From contig CANFDS010000008.1 of assembly GCA_947445525.1 (NCBI GenBank), positions 1-45,628 on the forward strand: 45,628 nt of DNA, given 5' to 3'. The position numbers and the translations under genes are program-made. Origin of the DNA: Actinomycetota bacterium (GTDB lineage: Bacteria > Actinomycetota > Thermoleophilia > Gaiellales > Gaiellaceae). The notes below the pieces were generated by a model. It was not told the DNA's origin, searched no databases, and saw only the letters and a program-made list of their open reading frames with translations. Of this stretch, positions 7,807 to 16,504 are shown piece after piece. Every line of letters starts with the position of its first letter. Positions within the stretch are counted from its first letter, which is position 1.

Positions 7807-9120
7807 ATGCGCTCGCGGACAGTCCGCCGATCGGCCACCGCCGGCGGCATCTACCTCTCCGCGGTACTCGGCTTCCTCGGCCAGATCCTCGCTGCCCGCT
7901 GGCTGGGAGTCGAGGAGTACGGGCTGCTCGCGATCGTCATGGCGGTCACGGGGTTCGTCCAGTTGCTGTTCGACCTCACCGTCGAGGAGGCCGTCATCAA
8001 GTACGGGTTCCGCTACCAGGCGAGCGAGCAGTGGGGCAAGCTCCGCCGGCTGTACGCGCGGGCGCTGCGGATCAAGCTGCTGGGGAGCCTGATCGCCGGC
8101 GCCGCGATCGCCGCGTTCGCGCCCGCCGCCCACGCAGCCTTCGGGCACTCCAGCCTGCTGGTGCCGCTCCTCATCGCTGCCTCTCTGCCGCTCGCTGCGG
8201 CGCCGGAAGGGCTGGCAGGCACGGCGCTGCTGTTGAAGTCGCGCTACGACATCCGCTCGTACTTTCTCGTCGTCAGCATGGGCACGCGCTTGGTCGCACT
8301 CGCCATCGGCTCCCGCCACGGCATCACCGAGACGGTGCTGCTGCTCGTGGTCGCGCAGGCCGTCACCACCGTTCTGATCTCGGTTGCCGGGCTGAGGGTC
8401 TTCCGGGGCTTCCCGCAGGCGCCGCACGAGCCGCTCGGCGCCGATCGCGCCGAGATCGTGAGCTTCATCAAGCGGTCGGCGATCGCGTCCAGCGTGACCA
8501 CCTTCCAGGGCGCCATCGCTCCGATCGTGCTCGGCATCGTGTCGAACCCCGTGCAGGTCGGGCTCTACCGGGTCGCGCTCGCGCCGCAGCAGGCGCTCGC
8601 CGCGATCAGCTCGCCGGTTCGCCTGATCCTGCTCACCGAGCAGACGCGCGACTGGGAGCGCGGAGACATCCGCACGGTGTTCGCGGGTGTCCGCCGGTTC
8701 ACGATCGGCGCCGGGCTGCTGATGCTGGTGGCCGTGCCGCCGCTGCTCGTCTTCATGCCCGACATCGTCCGGCTCGTCTACTCCGACAAGTACGCGGGCG
8801 CGGGCAACGCGGCCCGGCTCGTGCTCGTCGCCTCGGCGCTGCTGTTCGTGATCGGCTGGGCGAAGTCGCTGCCGGTCTCGATCGGCCGGCCGGGCCTGCG
8901 GATCCTCACCCACGGCATCCAGGCGCTCGTGCTGATCCCGCTCACTGCGGTGTTCGGCCAGCTCTGGCAGGCGACCGGCGCGGCTGCCGCCCTCGCTGCT
9001 GCGGCGGGCGCCTTCGTCGCCGTCTGGGCGGTGCTGATCGTCCGGCTCAACCGCGAGCATCGCCATGTCCCGCCCGTCCCGCCGCCTGTCCCGCCCGCTG
9101 CCAGCGAGGAGACCGCATGA
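7807..9120 (+). CDS. Oligosaccharide flippase, Wzx/MOP superfamily
   Basis: A 437-residue polytopic protein with about twelve hydrophobic segments and no large soluble domain. The N-terminus contains AARWLGVEEYGLLAIVMAV, the characteristic first-helix region of polysaccharide-synthesis transporters (ar.LG...yG). It should move undecaprenyl-linked oligosaccharide units across the membrane. The locus also encodes a Wzm/Wzt ABC exporter, so the region may serve two glycans or a glycan plus a lipid-linked intermediate. The tail is Pro-rich (VPPVPPPVPPAA). The last four bases overlap the methyltransferase start (ATGA). Confidence 0.88.
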   Translation: MRSRTVRRSATAGGIYLSAVLGFLGQILAARWLGVEEYGLLAIVMAVTGFVQLLFDLTVEEAVIKYGFRYQASEQWGKLRRLYARALRIKLLGSLIAGAAIAAFAPAAHAAFGHSSLLVPLLIAASLPLAAAPEGLAGTALLLKSRYDIRSYFLVVSMGTRLVALAIGSRHGITETVLLLVVAQAVTTVLISVAGLRVFRGFPQAPHEPLGADRAEIVSFIKRSAIASSVTTFQGAIAPIVLGIVSNPVQVGLYRVALAPQQALAAISSPVRLILLTEQTRDWERGDIRTVFAGVRRFTIGAGLLMLVAVPPLLVFMPDIVRLVYSDKYAGAGNAARLVLVASALLFVIGWAKSLPVSIGRPGLRILTHGIQALVLIPLTAVFGQLWQATGAAAALAAAAGAFVAVWAVLIVRLNREHRHVPPVPPPVPPAASEETA

Positions 9121-9743
9121 GCCGTACCGGCAAGTACGACGCCTTCGCCGGCGAGTTCACCGCGCACGAGTACGGCGACCCCGAGCGGTACTTCCGCCAC
9201 CGTGCCGAGATCGTGCTGCGTCTGGGGCCGACGGTCGGCGCGGGCGAGCGGGTGGTCGACCTGGCCTGTGCCGACGGGAGCTTCGCGCTGCCGCTGATCG
9301 AGGCCGGGGTGGACTACACGGGAGTCGACCTGAGCGGCCCGATGGTGGAGGCTGCCCGCGAACGGCTCGGCGGCCGCGGCCGGGTCGAGCTCGGTGACCT
9401 CACGACGTGGGTGCCGCCGCAGCCCGTCGCGTTGACGACGTGCTTCCGCTCGCTCCACTTCGTCCCCGACCGGGAGGCCTGGTTCCGGCACCTTGCAGCG
9501 TTCACCGAGAAGAAGGTGGTGTTCGACGTCAGCCCGCGGCGGATCCCGCTGGCGACGCTGCGGCGGGAGGCTGCGGCAGCCGGCCTCGACCGCTTTGACA
9601 TCCAGCCCTTCCTGCTGCCGCAGCACGGTCGTCTGCCGGCGCCGGCGGCGGCGACGCTGCGGCTGCTCGAGGCGACAGGGCCAGTCGCGCGGGCGCTGCT
9701 GCGGGTGCGGTTCGTGGCGATCTGCGCGGCGTCGCGGGGCTAG
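9117..9743 (+). CDS. Class I SAM-dependent methyltransferase
   Basis: A 208-residue protein. Motif I of the Rossmann methyltransferase fold is ERVVDLACADGSFALPL (residues about 43-60), with Ala-Cys-Ala-Asp-Gly replacing the common GxGxG, followed by the acidic motif II YTGVDLSGPMVEAARERL. The middle carries LTTCFRSLHFVPDREAWFRHL. It is coupled by overlap to the flippase and separated by only 2 bp from the GT8 gene. It may methylate a sugar or a lipid intermediate; the substrate is not evident. Confidence 0.82.
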   Translation: MSRTGKYDAFAGEFTAHEYGDPERYFRHRAEIVLRLGPTVGAGERVVDLACADGSFALPLIEAGVDYTGVDLSGPMVEAARERLGGRGRVELGDLTTWVPPQPVALTTCFRSLHFVPDREAWFRHLAAFTEKKVVFDVSPRRIPLATLRREAAAAGLDRFDIQPFLLPQHGRLPAPAAATLRLLEATGPVARALLRVRFVAICAASRG

Positions 9744-9745
9744 CG

Positions 9746-10714
9746 GTGGGTGCCGACGCCGCGCCCGGGCCTGCTTCCGCCGCCGCCGCACCCGGCGTGC
9801 CGGCACCCGCGACCGTGCTCGTCAGCGCCGCCGACGCTGCGTACGCGCTGCCGGCGGCACTCGCGCTGCTCAGCGCCGCGACCTCGTCGCCGTTGCGGCC
9901 GCCCTGCCTGCTGCTCGGCGTCGGGCTGAGCGCCGCGGCAGTGGCTGCAGTCGAGCGGGCCTTCGACCGTGCCGGCGTCTCGCTCACTGTCCGGCCTGCG
10001 CCCTTGCTCCCCGACGATGCGTCGCTCCCGGCCGGGCTCCCGGCCGCCGCCTGCGCCCGCCTCGCACTGCCCGCGGCCGCCGGCGACCTGGCCGCGCGGA
10101 GCCTCTACCTCGATGCCGACACGCTCACCACGGCGCCCGTCGACGAGCTCCTTGCTACCTCGCTCGGCGGCTTCCCGTTCGCGGCCGTCCCGGACTCCGC
10201 CATCGCGTCCGTCTCGCATTCACGGCTCGGGGTGAAGGGATGGGAGCGGCTGGGCATTTCCGCGGACGCGCCGTTCTTCAACTCGGGCGTCCTGCTCGTG
10301 GACAACCAGCGGTGGCACGACGAGCGCATCGGCGATCGCGCCTTTGAGCGGCTGCGAGAGGGTGAGACTGCGGCGTGGGAGCAGGGCGCCCTCAACGCTG
10401 CTGCGCCAGGCCGCTGGCTCGCGCTCGATGCGCACTGGAACGTCCAGGTACGCAACGCGTTCGAGCTGACGCTGGGCGGCTGGTCGCTGGCCAAGGGTGG
10501 CCTGCGTCCGCCGCAGCCGCCGGGCATCCTGCACTTCACCGGGCGCATCAAGCCGTGGCATGCCGACTACCCGCCGAACGCGGCGCAGGCCGGCTATCTC
10601 CACGCCTGGCGGCGGCTGCTGTTCGCTGTGGACGAGCCTCGCACCCGGGGTCGCGTCGCCTGGGCGGCGGCGCGGCTGGGCGGCCGCCTGGGCGATCGCG
10701 ACGCCCCTCGCTGA
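9746..10714 (+). CDS. Glycosyltransferase family 8
   Basis: A 322-residue GT-A enzyme. GT8 hallmarks are in order: RSLYLDADTLTTAPVDELL carrying the D-x-D metal site, FFNSGVLLVDNQRW, EQGALNAAAPGRWLALDAHWN, and ILHFTGRIKPWH with the metal-ligating His typical of the C-terminal GT8 motif. The first 20 or so residues are Ala/Pro-rich and probably disordered, so translation could start slightly downstream. It begins 2 bp after the methyltransferase stop. It likely adds glucose or galactose to the surface glycan. Confidence 0.88.
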   Translation: MGADAAPGPASAAAAPGVPAPATVLVSAADAAYALPAALALLSAATSSPLRPPCLLLGVGLSAAAVAAVERAFDRAGVSLTVRPAPLLPDDASLPAGLPAAACARLALPAAAGDLAARSLYLDADTLTTAPVDELLATSLGGFPFAAVPDSAIASVSHSRLGVKGWERLGISADAPFFNSGVLLVDNQRWHDERIGDRAFERLREGETAAWEQGALNAAAPGRWLALDAHWNVQVRNAFELTLGGWSLAKGGLRPPQPPGILHFTGRIKPWHADYPPNAAQAGYLHAWRRLLFAVDEPRTRGRVAWAAARLGGRLGDRDAPR

Positions 10715-10720
10715 CCGGCC

Positions 10721-12538
10721 CTACCGGCTGCCGGCGACCGCGCCCAGCACGGTCTCACGCGCGACGTCGAGATCGCGGCGAACGAACTGGCAGGGCACGC
10801 CGGCCTGCTTGCAGGCGGCGACGATCGTGTCGAGGGTCTCGTGCGGCAGGTCGAGCGCGGTCACGAGCACCGCATCGGTCGTGAACCGGGCCAGCACGTC
10901 GGCGATGTCGCCGGTCGCGCCGACCACGGGCACGCCCAGGAGCCGCCGCCGCCGCAGGTCCGGATCGTCGTCGACGAACCCGATGACGAGCTCGCCGGGG
11001 GTCTCGCGCAGCTCGCGCACGAGGCTGCGTCCCTCGCGTCCCGCGCCCACGATCAGCGTGCGGTGTCGGGTGTCTCGGCCGCGCAGCGACGACAGCGTGT
11101 GCGCGAGGGCGCGCTCGCCGAAGCGCTCGGCCCCGACCATCACGGTGCAGAGGATGGCGTTGAGGACGAAGATCGACTTCGTCAGCCCGACGAACTCGAA
11201 CGACGTGACGAGGAACAGGAAGGCGACGGCCTCCGAGATGACGACGGCGAGCAGGATCGCCACGGCGTCGCGGGAGCCTGCGTACCGCCACACGCGCCGG
11301 TAGATCCCGAACACCAGGAACGCCGCGAAGCGCGCCGCCAGGATCGCGGGCAGCGACACCATGAAGAGATGCCGCTGGTACGTCGTTCCCGAGCCGAGCA
11401 CCAGCATGAAGTACGACACCGTGAACGCGGCCCCGACGACGACGAAGTCGATCAGCGTCTCGAGCAGCCGTGCGAGGTTGAGGACGAGCGGCCGTACCCG
11501 GTCGGCGCCCTCGGGGCTCGTCGCGTCGCGCTTGACGTCGCCCAGGAAGGTCGCGAACTGCACGAGCAGCACGAAGGTGATGAGCACGCCGACGAGCGTG
11601 ATGCGGTTGTTGCCAGCGACGTTGTACGCGAGGCTCGTGCCGCCGAGCATCGCGGCGATCGCGCCGAGCAGGAGGACGGCCCGCTTCTCGCTGAGGCCGC
11701 GCTCGACGAGGCGGTGCGAGGTGTGGTCGCGGCCGCCCTGCGAGATCGGCCGCCGCTCGAGGATGCGCACCACCGTCACCAGCGTCGTGTCGAGGATCGG
11801 CACCGCGAGGATCAGCACGGGCAGCAGCAGCGTCGCGACTGTCGTCGACGCGACCTTGTTGCTCGTCACCAGCCCGAGCGTGGCCAGCGTGAAGCCGAGC
11901 ATCTGGCTGCCCGAGTCGCCCATGAACACTGCCGCGCGTCGCCGCCAGCGGAGATTGAACGGCAGGAAGCCGAGGATACCGGCGAGCAGCGCCAGCGAGA
12001 TCGCCAGGTTGATGTTGCTCGGGTGCACGGTGAGCGCGTCGAAGGCGAAGAACCCTGCCGCGATGGCGCCGAGCGAGCCGGCCAGGCCGTCCATGTTGTC
12101 GAGCAGGTTGAAGGCGTTGGTCATGCCGACGAGCCAGACGGTGGCGACGACGCCCGCAACGACCGTATTGCCGATGCTGCGCACCGTGTAGCCGGCGGAC
12201 AGCACGGTGCCCACGGCGGCCAGCTGCAGGGCGATCTTCGCGACCGGCGGCAGCGAGAAGAGGTCGTCGATGAGGCCTGCCCCGAACAGGATCGCGCAGC
12301 CGACGACGACCGCGAACAGGCGCCAGCTCGGGTCGACGTAGCCCGACGCGATCGCCGCCCCGATCGCGACGACGAGGCCGGTGAAGATGCCGATCCCGCC
12401 GAACGTCGGCGTCGTCGTGGCGTGCCACCGATCGGCACGCGGCGTCGCGGCGAGCCGTTCGGTGAGGCGGGAGTGGAGCAGGAGCCAGATCGTCGCGGCT
12501 GCGACGGGCATTCCCGCGATGACGGCGATGGCGCTCAA
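10721..12538 (-). CDS. WecA/TagO-like phosphosugar-polyprenyl transferase fused to a truncated FlaA1-like membrane/Rossmann module
   Basis: Residues 1-330 are a complete MraY/WecA-type enzyme: TPTFGGIGIFTGL, GLIDDLFSLPPVAKIALQ, NAFNLLDNMDGLAGS, FMGDSGSQMLGF and RDHTSHRLVERGLS are all present, so it should attach a HexNAc- or hexose-1-phosphate to undecaprenyl phosphate. Residues about 345-470 resemble the four-helix N-terminus of FlaA1/CapD (FGIYRRVWRYAGSRDA), followed by a Rossmann domain starting RTLIVGAGREGRSLVREL. The SDR 4,6-dehydratase domain that normally follows in FlaA1/CapD is absent; the protein ends soon after. The TTG start is supported by a TAGCCT box 7 bp upstream. The fusion is continuous, with no stop or frame change. 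Confidence 0.85.
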   Translation of the reverse strand: MSAIAVIAGMPVAAATIWLLLHSRLTERLAATPRADRWHATTTPTFGGIGIFTGLVVAIGAAIASGYVDPSWRLFAVVVGCAILFGAGLIDDLFSLPPVAKIALQLAAVGTVLSAGYTVRSIGNTVVAGVVATVWLVGMTNAFNLLDNMDGLAGSLGAIAAGFFAFDALTVHPSNINLAISLALLAGILGFLPFNLRWRRRAAVFMGDSGSQMLGFTLATLGLVTSNKVASTTVATLLLPVLILAVPILDTTLVTVVRILERRPISQGGRDHTSHRLVERGLSEKRAVLLLGAIAAMLGGTSLAYNVAGNNRITLVGVLITFVLLVQFATFLGDVKRDATSPEGADRVRPLVLNLARLLETLIDFVVVGAAFTVSYFMLVLGSGTTYQRHLFMVSLPAILAARFAAFLVFGIYRRVWRYAGSRDAVAILLAVVISEAVAFLFLVTSFEFVGLTKSIFVLNAILCTVMVGAERFGERALAHTLSSLRGRDTRHRTLIVGAGREGRSLVRELRETPGELVIGFVDDDPDLRRRRLLGVPVVGATGDIADVLARFTTDAVLVTALDLPHETLDTIVAACKQAGVPCQFVRRDLDVARETVLGAVAGSR

Positions 12539-12545
12539 CAGGAGA

Positions 12546-12551
12546 AGGCTA
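12546..12551 (-). promoter_or_regulatory. -10 box (leaderless) for the WecA-FlaA1 fusion
   Basis: TAGCCT on the minus strand is followed by 7 bp and the TTG start codon. It supports TTG as a genuine initiation codon. Confidence 0.45.
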
Positions 12552-12639
12552 GACGATCGGTGTTAGGAATCCGTGTTCGCCGGACGGGCTGGCCGCGGCT
12601 GCGGGCTGCCCACGGGCAGTGTGCCCGCGGCGGCGGTCA

Positions 12640-13737
12640 TCAGGGCGTCGTCGCGGCCAGAAGGTAGCGGTCGAGCACCTCGGCGTAGCGCTTCTGGATG
12701 ACGGCCCAGTCGCGCTCGGCGCCTGCCCGGGCGGAGCCGGCGGCGAGGGTGCGGCGACGCTCGGGATCGCCGGCGAGCGCGACGACCGCGTCGACGAACT
12801 CCGCGGGCGTGCCGGCCAGGATGCCGGCGCCCGTCGGGCCGATGTCGTCGCGCACCACGTCGTAGTCGTAGGCGACGACCGGCACACCGACGCCGAGGTA
12901 GTCGGCCAGCTTCGCCGCCTGGACGCCGGCGCCTGACGCGCGCGGGTAGAGGCCGACATCGAAGGCGGCGACGTAGGCGAGGTACTCGTCGCGTGGCTTG
13001 CGGCCGAAGAGGACGATGTCGGTGCGGCCGGCACAGCGCTCGCGCAGCCTGTCCCCGGCAGTTCCGACGAGCCAGAGCTCGCCGTTCGGGATGCACTCGC
13101 GGATGCCGTCCCACAGCTCCAGCAGGTGGTCGACGTTGTACATCAGGTCGCCGCCGCCGCGGTCGCCCGCCGAGAGATGGAACGACGCGTGATAGCCGAC
13201 CACGAAGACGCCGCGCGCCTCCTTCTCGCGGATCAGCTCGTCGCGTCGTGACCTGTCGAGCGAGCCGAGCGGGACGGCCTGCGGGATCACCTCGTACGGT
13301 GTCGTCACGCCCAGCTCGGCGTAGCGTCGGCCGGCGCGGTCGCGAGTGACGAAGTACGCCTTGACGTTGGGCCGGTTGAGCAGGTCGACCTCGCGCGGCG
13401 AGTAGAGCACATCGTCCATCAACATGACGACGCTGCCGGGGAACCTCTCGATGTGCCCGGTGTCGGCGCTGAACAGCCCGCAGTAGCGGCCGGCAGCCCG
13501 CCGCAGCAGCCACGCCTCGAGCAGCGGCCGTGAGGTGCGGTAGGCACGCAGCAGCACACCGCGCAGGATGCGCCGCGCGGGGAAGACGATCAGGCAGGCG
13601 TCGACGCGCTGCATCCGCTCGATCAGCTCGGCCACGACGGGGTTGTTGTGCCCCCGGAACCACATCGAGTAGAGGAGGATCCGGTCGGGGGCCGGCCGTG
13701 GGCCGAGCACGAGCCGGATAACGCTGACGCGGCGCAC
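12640..13737 (-). CDS. Glycosyltransferase, GT-B fold (GT4-like)
   Basis: A 365-residue protein. The C-terminal half has GELWLVGTAGDRLRERC, FGRKPRDEYLAYVAAFDVGL and AAKLADYLGVGVPVVAYDY, the arrangement of GT4 donor-binding domains, although the EGFG element is replaced by a short GVQAAK. The open frame extends to 13812, but GTG at 13737 is preferred because TAGACT precedes it by 7 bp and the protein then begins VRRVSVIRLVLG. The gene is divergent from the Wzm permease. Specificity is unknown. Confidence 0.82.
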   Translation of the reverse strand: MRRVSVIRLVLGPRPAPDRILLYSMWFRGHNNPVVAELIERMQRVDACLIVFPARRILRGVLLRAYRTSRPLLEAWLLRRAAGRYCGLFSADTGHIERFPGSVVMLMDDVLYSPREVDLLNRPNVKAYFVTRDRAGRRYAELGVTTPYEVIPQAVPLGSLDRSRRDELIREKEARGVFVVGYHASFHLSAGDRGGGDLMYNVDHLLELWDGIRECIPNGELWLVGTAGDRLRERCAGRTDIVLFGRKPRDEYLAYVAAFDVGLYPRASGAGVQAAKLADYLGVGVPVVAYDYDVVRDDIGPTGAGILAGTPAEFVDAVVALAGDPERRRTLAAGSARAGAERDWAVIQKRYAEVLDRYLLAATTP

Positions 13738-13744
13738 CGCGGCG

Positions 13745-13750
13745 AGTCTA
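13745..13750 (-). promoter_or_regulatory. -10 box (leaderless) for the GT at 12640-13737
   Basis: TAGACT on the minus strand with a 7-bp gap to GTG. It is the same hexamer and spacing as the divergent Wzm promoter about 60 bp away. Confidence 0.5.
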
Positions 13751-13803
13751 GCGAAAAGCCTGCCGAGACTCCCTCGCCGCGACCGGCCGACCCGCGAGCC
13801 GCC

Positions 13804-13809
13804 TAGACT
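13804..13809 (+). promoter_or_regulatory. -10 box (leaderless) for the Wzm-like permease gene
   Basis: TAGACT followed by 7 bp and GTG at 13817. Confidence 0.5.
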
Positions 13810-13816
13810 CACGGGC

Positions 13817-14617
13817 GTGTCGGTGTACCTCGACCTCTTCCGCTACCGCGAGCTGTTCCTCAACCTCTTCCGCCGCGACCTCAAGGCCAAGTACAAGGGG
13901 TCGCTGCTGGGCGTCGCCTGGTCGCTCGCGCACCCGCTGATGCTGATGGGGATCTACCTGCTCGTCTTCTCGGTGCTGTGGCGCGCGGTCGGCAACATCG
14001 ACCACTACCCGCTCTATCTGCTGTCGGGCCTGGCGATCTGGGTGCTGCTGGCTGCGTCGCTGAACAACGCCGCCCGCTCGCTGCTGGACATGGCCGAGCT
14101 GATCAAGAAGGTGCGCTTCCCACGCCAGCTCGTGCCGCTCTCGGTGGTGGCGTCGCAGCTGCCGAGCTTCGCCGCGATGCTCGTCGCGCTGTTCGCGCTG
14201 AACCTGACGATCCTGCCGCGGGTGCGCGCCACCATCTGGCTGGCGCTGCCACTCTCGCTGCTCGTCATCTGCTTCGTGGCGGGCCTGGCGCTGGCGATCG
14301 CGTCGGCGAACGTCGTCTTCCGCGATGTCGAGCACATCACCCAGGCGGTGCTGTTGCCGTGGTTCTTCCTGACTCCGCTCGTCTACTCGCTCGACACCCT
14401 CCCGGGCGGGCTCGCCCGGCACCACACGCTCAAGGAGATCCTGCGCTGGGGCAATCCGGCGACCCCGGTGATCGAGGCCTTTCGACGGCCGCTCTACGCG
14501 GGCGAGCTGCCGCACCTGTGGGACGTCGTCTACCTGGCGGGCGCGGCAGTCGCGGCGCTCGCGCTGGGCGCCTGGGTGTTCCGGCGCGTCGACGATCGCA
14601 TCGCGGTCGAGCTCTAG
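13817..14617 (+). CDS. wzm: ABC-2 type polysaccharide exporter permease (Wzm-like)
   Basis: A 266-residue membrane protein with six hydrophobic segments. The N-terminus FRRDLKAKYKGSLLGVAWSLAHPL is the interfacial amphipathic helix and first helix found in Wzm/TagG/RfbA-type permeases. The C-terminal loop LPWFFLTPLVYSLDTLP and NPATPVIEAFRRPLY also match the family. It should form a dimeric channel with the Wzt ATPase encoded at 20808-22034, exporting a complete polyprenyl-linked polysaccharide. The two subunits are not adjacent. Its stop codon shares a CTAG with the stop of the convergent FkbM gene. Confidence 0.92.
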   Translation: MSVYLDLFRYRELFLNLFRRDLKAKYKGSLLGVAWSLAHPLMLMGIYLLVFSVLWRAVGNIDHYPLYLLSGLAIWVLLAASLNNAARSLLDMAELIKKVRFPRQLVPLSVVASQLPSFAAMLVALFALNLTILPRVRATIWLALPLSLLVICFVAGLALAIASANVVFRDVEHITQAVLLPWFFLTPLVYSLDTLPGGLARHHTLKEILRWGNPATPVIEAFRRPLYAGELPHLWDVVYLAGAAVAALALGAWVFRRVDDRIAVEL

Positions 14618-15519
14618 GCCGGGCCAGGGCCAGGGCCGGGGCCAGGCGCGCCGCGGCCGCCGCCGGGCGGGCCACCACGGCGGCAGAGGATGTGGCCCTC
14701 GCCGAGCTCCGCGAGCGGGGGCAGCGGGCGCAGGCTCTCGTCCACCGGGTCGATCGCCTGGAGCGTGAAGCCCAGCCCCTCGAGCAGCCCGACGAGCGCG
14801 GCGGGGTCGCTGCCGGCCGCGCGCAGCGCCGCCGGGTTCAGCTCGACGAACAGGACGATCTGGGGGCACTCGGCCAGCGTTCGCTGCATGCCCGCCAGGA
14901 CGAGCCGCTCGGCCCCTTCGACGTTGAGCTTGACGAGCAGGGACGCGGGCGCCACGGGGAGCGCCTCGTCGACCGAGGTGAGCTCGACGTCGAGCAGGCG
15001 TGACGGGCCGACATCGGTGCGGTCGGCGATCGAGCCGGAGATCGTGCCGCGGCTCTGCACGAAGCTGGTGTGGCCGGCGCGGTCGGCGATCGCCTTCGAG
15101 ATCACCTCGACCGTCGTGGCGCGGGCGAGACGGACGTTGGCGCGCAGCGCGGCGAGGTTGTACGGGTCGGGCTCGCAGGCGAGGACGCGGCCGGTGGGGC
15201 CGGCGGCCCGCGCTGCGATCAGCGTGTAGATGCCGATGTGCGCGCCGCCGTCGATCACGGTCATCCCCGGCCTGACCGTCTGGGCGAGGAGCTGCTGGTA
15301 GCCGCCGGCGCCGGGGCGCGCGACGTCGGCGAGAAAGCTGCGGTGGCGGAGGAAGCCGCGCACCTCGATCCCGTTCGACCGCGCGCGCAGCGGCGGCCGC
15401 CCCAACCGGACGAGCGGGGCGTCGATCGCGTCGCGGAGCGCGCCGAGCGGCCTGCCCAGGCCCGCCGATCGGGCCGCGCGAGCGGCCCGGCCCAGCACGG
15501 CGACGGCTCCTGCGCTCAC
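14614..15519 (-). CDS. FkbM family methyltransferase
   Basis: A 301-residue protein. GMTVIDGGAHIGIYTLIAA is the FkbM-type SAM motif I, ACEPDPYNLAALRANV the acidic loop, and LLVKLNVEGAERLVLAGMQ the signature (K-x-D/N-VEG-E) of the family; the usual Asp in the KIDVEG motif is Asn here. The tail is a low-complexity Gly-Pro stretch encoded by a GC-rich repeat and may be unstructured. FkbM proteins in glycan clusters methylate sugar hydroxyls. The GTG start overlaps the stop of the upstream gene by four bases; a TAGGGT lies 6 bp before it. Confidence 0.88.
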   Translation of the reverse strand: MSAGAVAVLGRAARAARSAGLGRPLGALRDAIDAPLVRLGRPPLRARSNGIEVRGFLRHRSFLADVARPGAGGYQQLLAQTVRPGMTVIDGGAHIGIYTLIAARAAGPTGRVLACEPDPYNLAALRANVRLARATTVEVISKAIADRAGHTSFVQSRGTISGSIADRTDVGPSRLLDVELTSVDEALPVAPASLLVKLNVEGAERLVLAGMQRTLAECPQIVLFVELNPAALRAAGSDPAALVGLLEGLGFTLQAIDPVDESLRPLPPLAELGEGHILCRRGGPPGGGRGAPGPGPGPGPA

Positions 15520-16346
15520 GGCCGTACCCTACGCCGCGAGAGCTGGATCCGCGCGTCGTAGACCCAGGGCTCGCCGCCAAGGGCGCGCACGGCGGGCAGC
15601 CCCCCGACCGGCGCCGACTCCTCCACCTCGACCCCCGCCAGCACGGACGCGCACAGCAGCGGGTGTGCGAAGCCGGGGTTGCGGCCACCGCCAGGCGCCC
15701 ACGGCGCGAGCTCGGCGGCCTGGCGGCGCAGCGGCCCCGCAGGCGCCTCGATCGAGCCACCCACAACGCCGTAGCCCTCCTGGTGCGCATCGAGCACGCG
15801 GCGGGCCCAGTCGGACGCCGGCGTCACCCCGGGCGCGAGCCGTGCGACCGCAGCGGCCTCCCCCGGCGGCACGATCGCCTCGGGCTCGTCCTGCGCGGCC
15901 AGCGCGCCCGCGTCGGCGTCGACGACCCCGAGCCGCCGCTCGCAGCGCGACGTCACCTCCACGTCCAGCTCCGGCGCGTAGCTGCCGACCTCGGCAAACC
16001 AGCGCTTGCCCTCATCCACCAGGTCGAACGCCAGCCGGTAGCGGCCCGGGGGCATCACGGTGCGCACCGCGAGCTCGAGCTCGATGCGGCCACCCGGCGG
16101 CACCTCGTGCAGCAGCTCGGTGCGCAGGCCGTCCCACAGCAGCGCGTTCCCCAGCGAGTCGAGCCAGTGGTAGCTCGCCTTGACCCCGCGCGACCCCGCC
16201 TGCGGCCGCCATGTGGCCAGCCCGGCGTTCTCGATCGCCACGCGCGCCACTCCGATTGCGCCCGCGCGCTGCGGCGCCAGCTCCACGGCGAGCCACCGCA
16301 CCGAGAGCGGGCCGGCAGTCACGGGGTGGTCGCCGACGGTCTCCAT
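15516..16346 (-). CDS. Protein with NBR1-like Ig-type N-terminal domain; function unknown
   Basis: A 276-residue protein with no recognised enzyme motif. Residues about 15-125 look like the small beta-sandwich often compared with the Ig-like domain of NBR1: VAIENAGLATWRP, YHWLDSLGNALLWDGLRTEL, PGRYRLAFDLVDEGKRWF. The C-terminal half (SDWARRVLDAHQEGYGVVGG, then GFAHPLLCASVLAG) weakly resembles the central part of a GT2 transferase, without a D-x-D, and may be a degenerate remnant. Coupled to fkbM, it may bind or modify the glycan. TAGACT lies 9 bp before its ATG. Confidence 0.6.
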   Translation of the reverse strand: METVGDHPVTAGPLSVRWLAVELAPQRAGAIGVARVAIENAGLATWRPQAGSRGVKASYHWLDSLGNALLWDGLRTELLHEVPPGGRIELELAVRTVMPPGRYRLAFDLVDEGKRWFAEVGSYAPELDVEVTSRCERRLGVVDADAGALAAQDEPEAIVPPGEAAAVARLAPGVTPASDWARRVLDAHQEGYGVVGGSIEAPAGPLRRQAAELAPWAPGGGRNPGFAHPLLCASVLAGVEVEESAPVGGLPAVRALGGEPWVYDARIQLSRRRVRP

Positions 16347-16355
16347 CGTCGCGGC

Positions 16356-16361
16356 AGTCTA
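16356..16361 (-). promoter_or_regulatory. -10 box for the Ig-like/FkbM two-gene operon
   Basis: TAGACT on the minus strand with a 9-bp gap to the ATG at 16346. No ribosome site is visible in the gap. Confidence 0.45.
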
Positions 16362-16504
16362 GGCCGCGGGCCTGTTGCCCCCGCCGCTGCCCTCGCGTTC
16401 GCCCTCGCCGGTGCGCATTCCGTGACAGCCCCGTGAGAGGGTGGTGAAGCGGCTGCGTGCAGTACAGGAACGCCGTCGCGCGGCCGATATCAGGAGGGCG
16501 AGCA

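Noticed and set aside
6973-9066. Long minus-strand frame across the GT and flippase genes
   Set aside because: It runs antisense to the flippase and has no recognisable domain; composition is that of a shadow frame.
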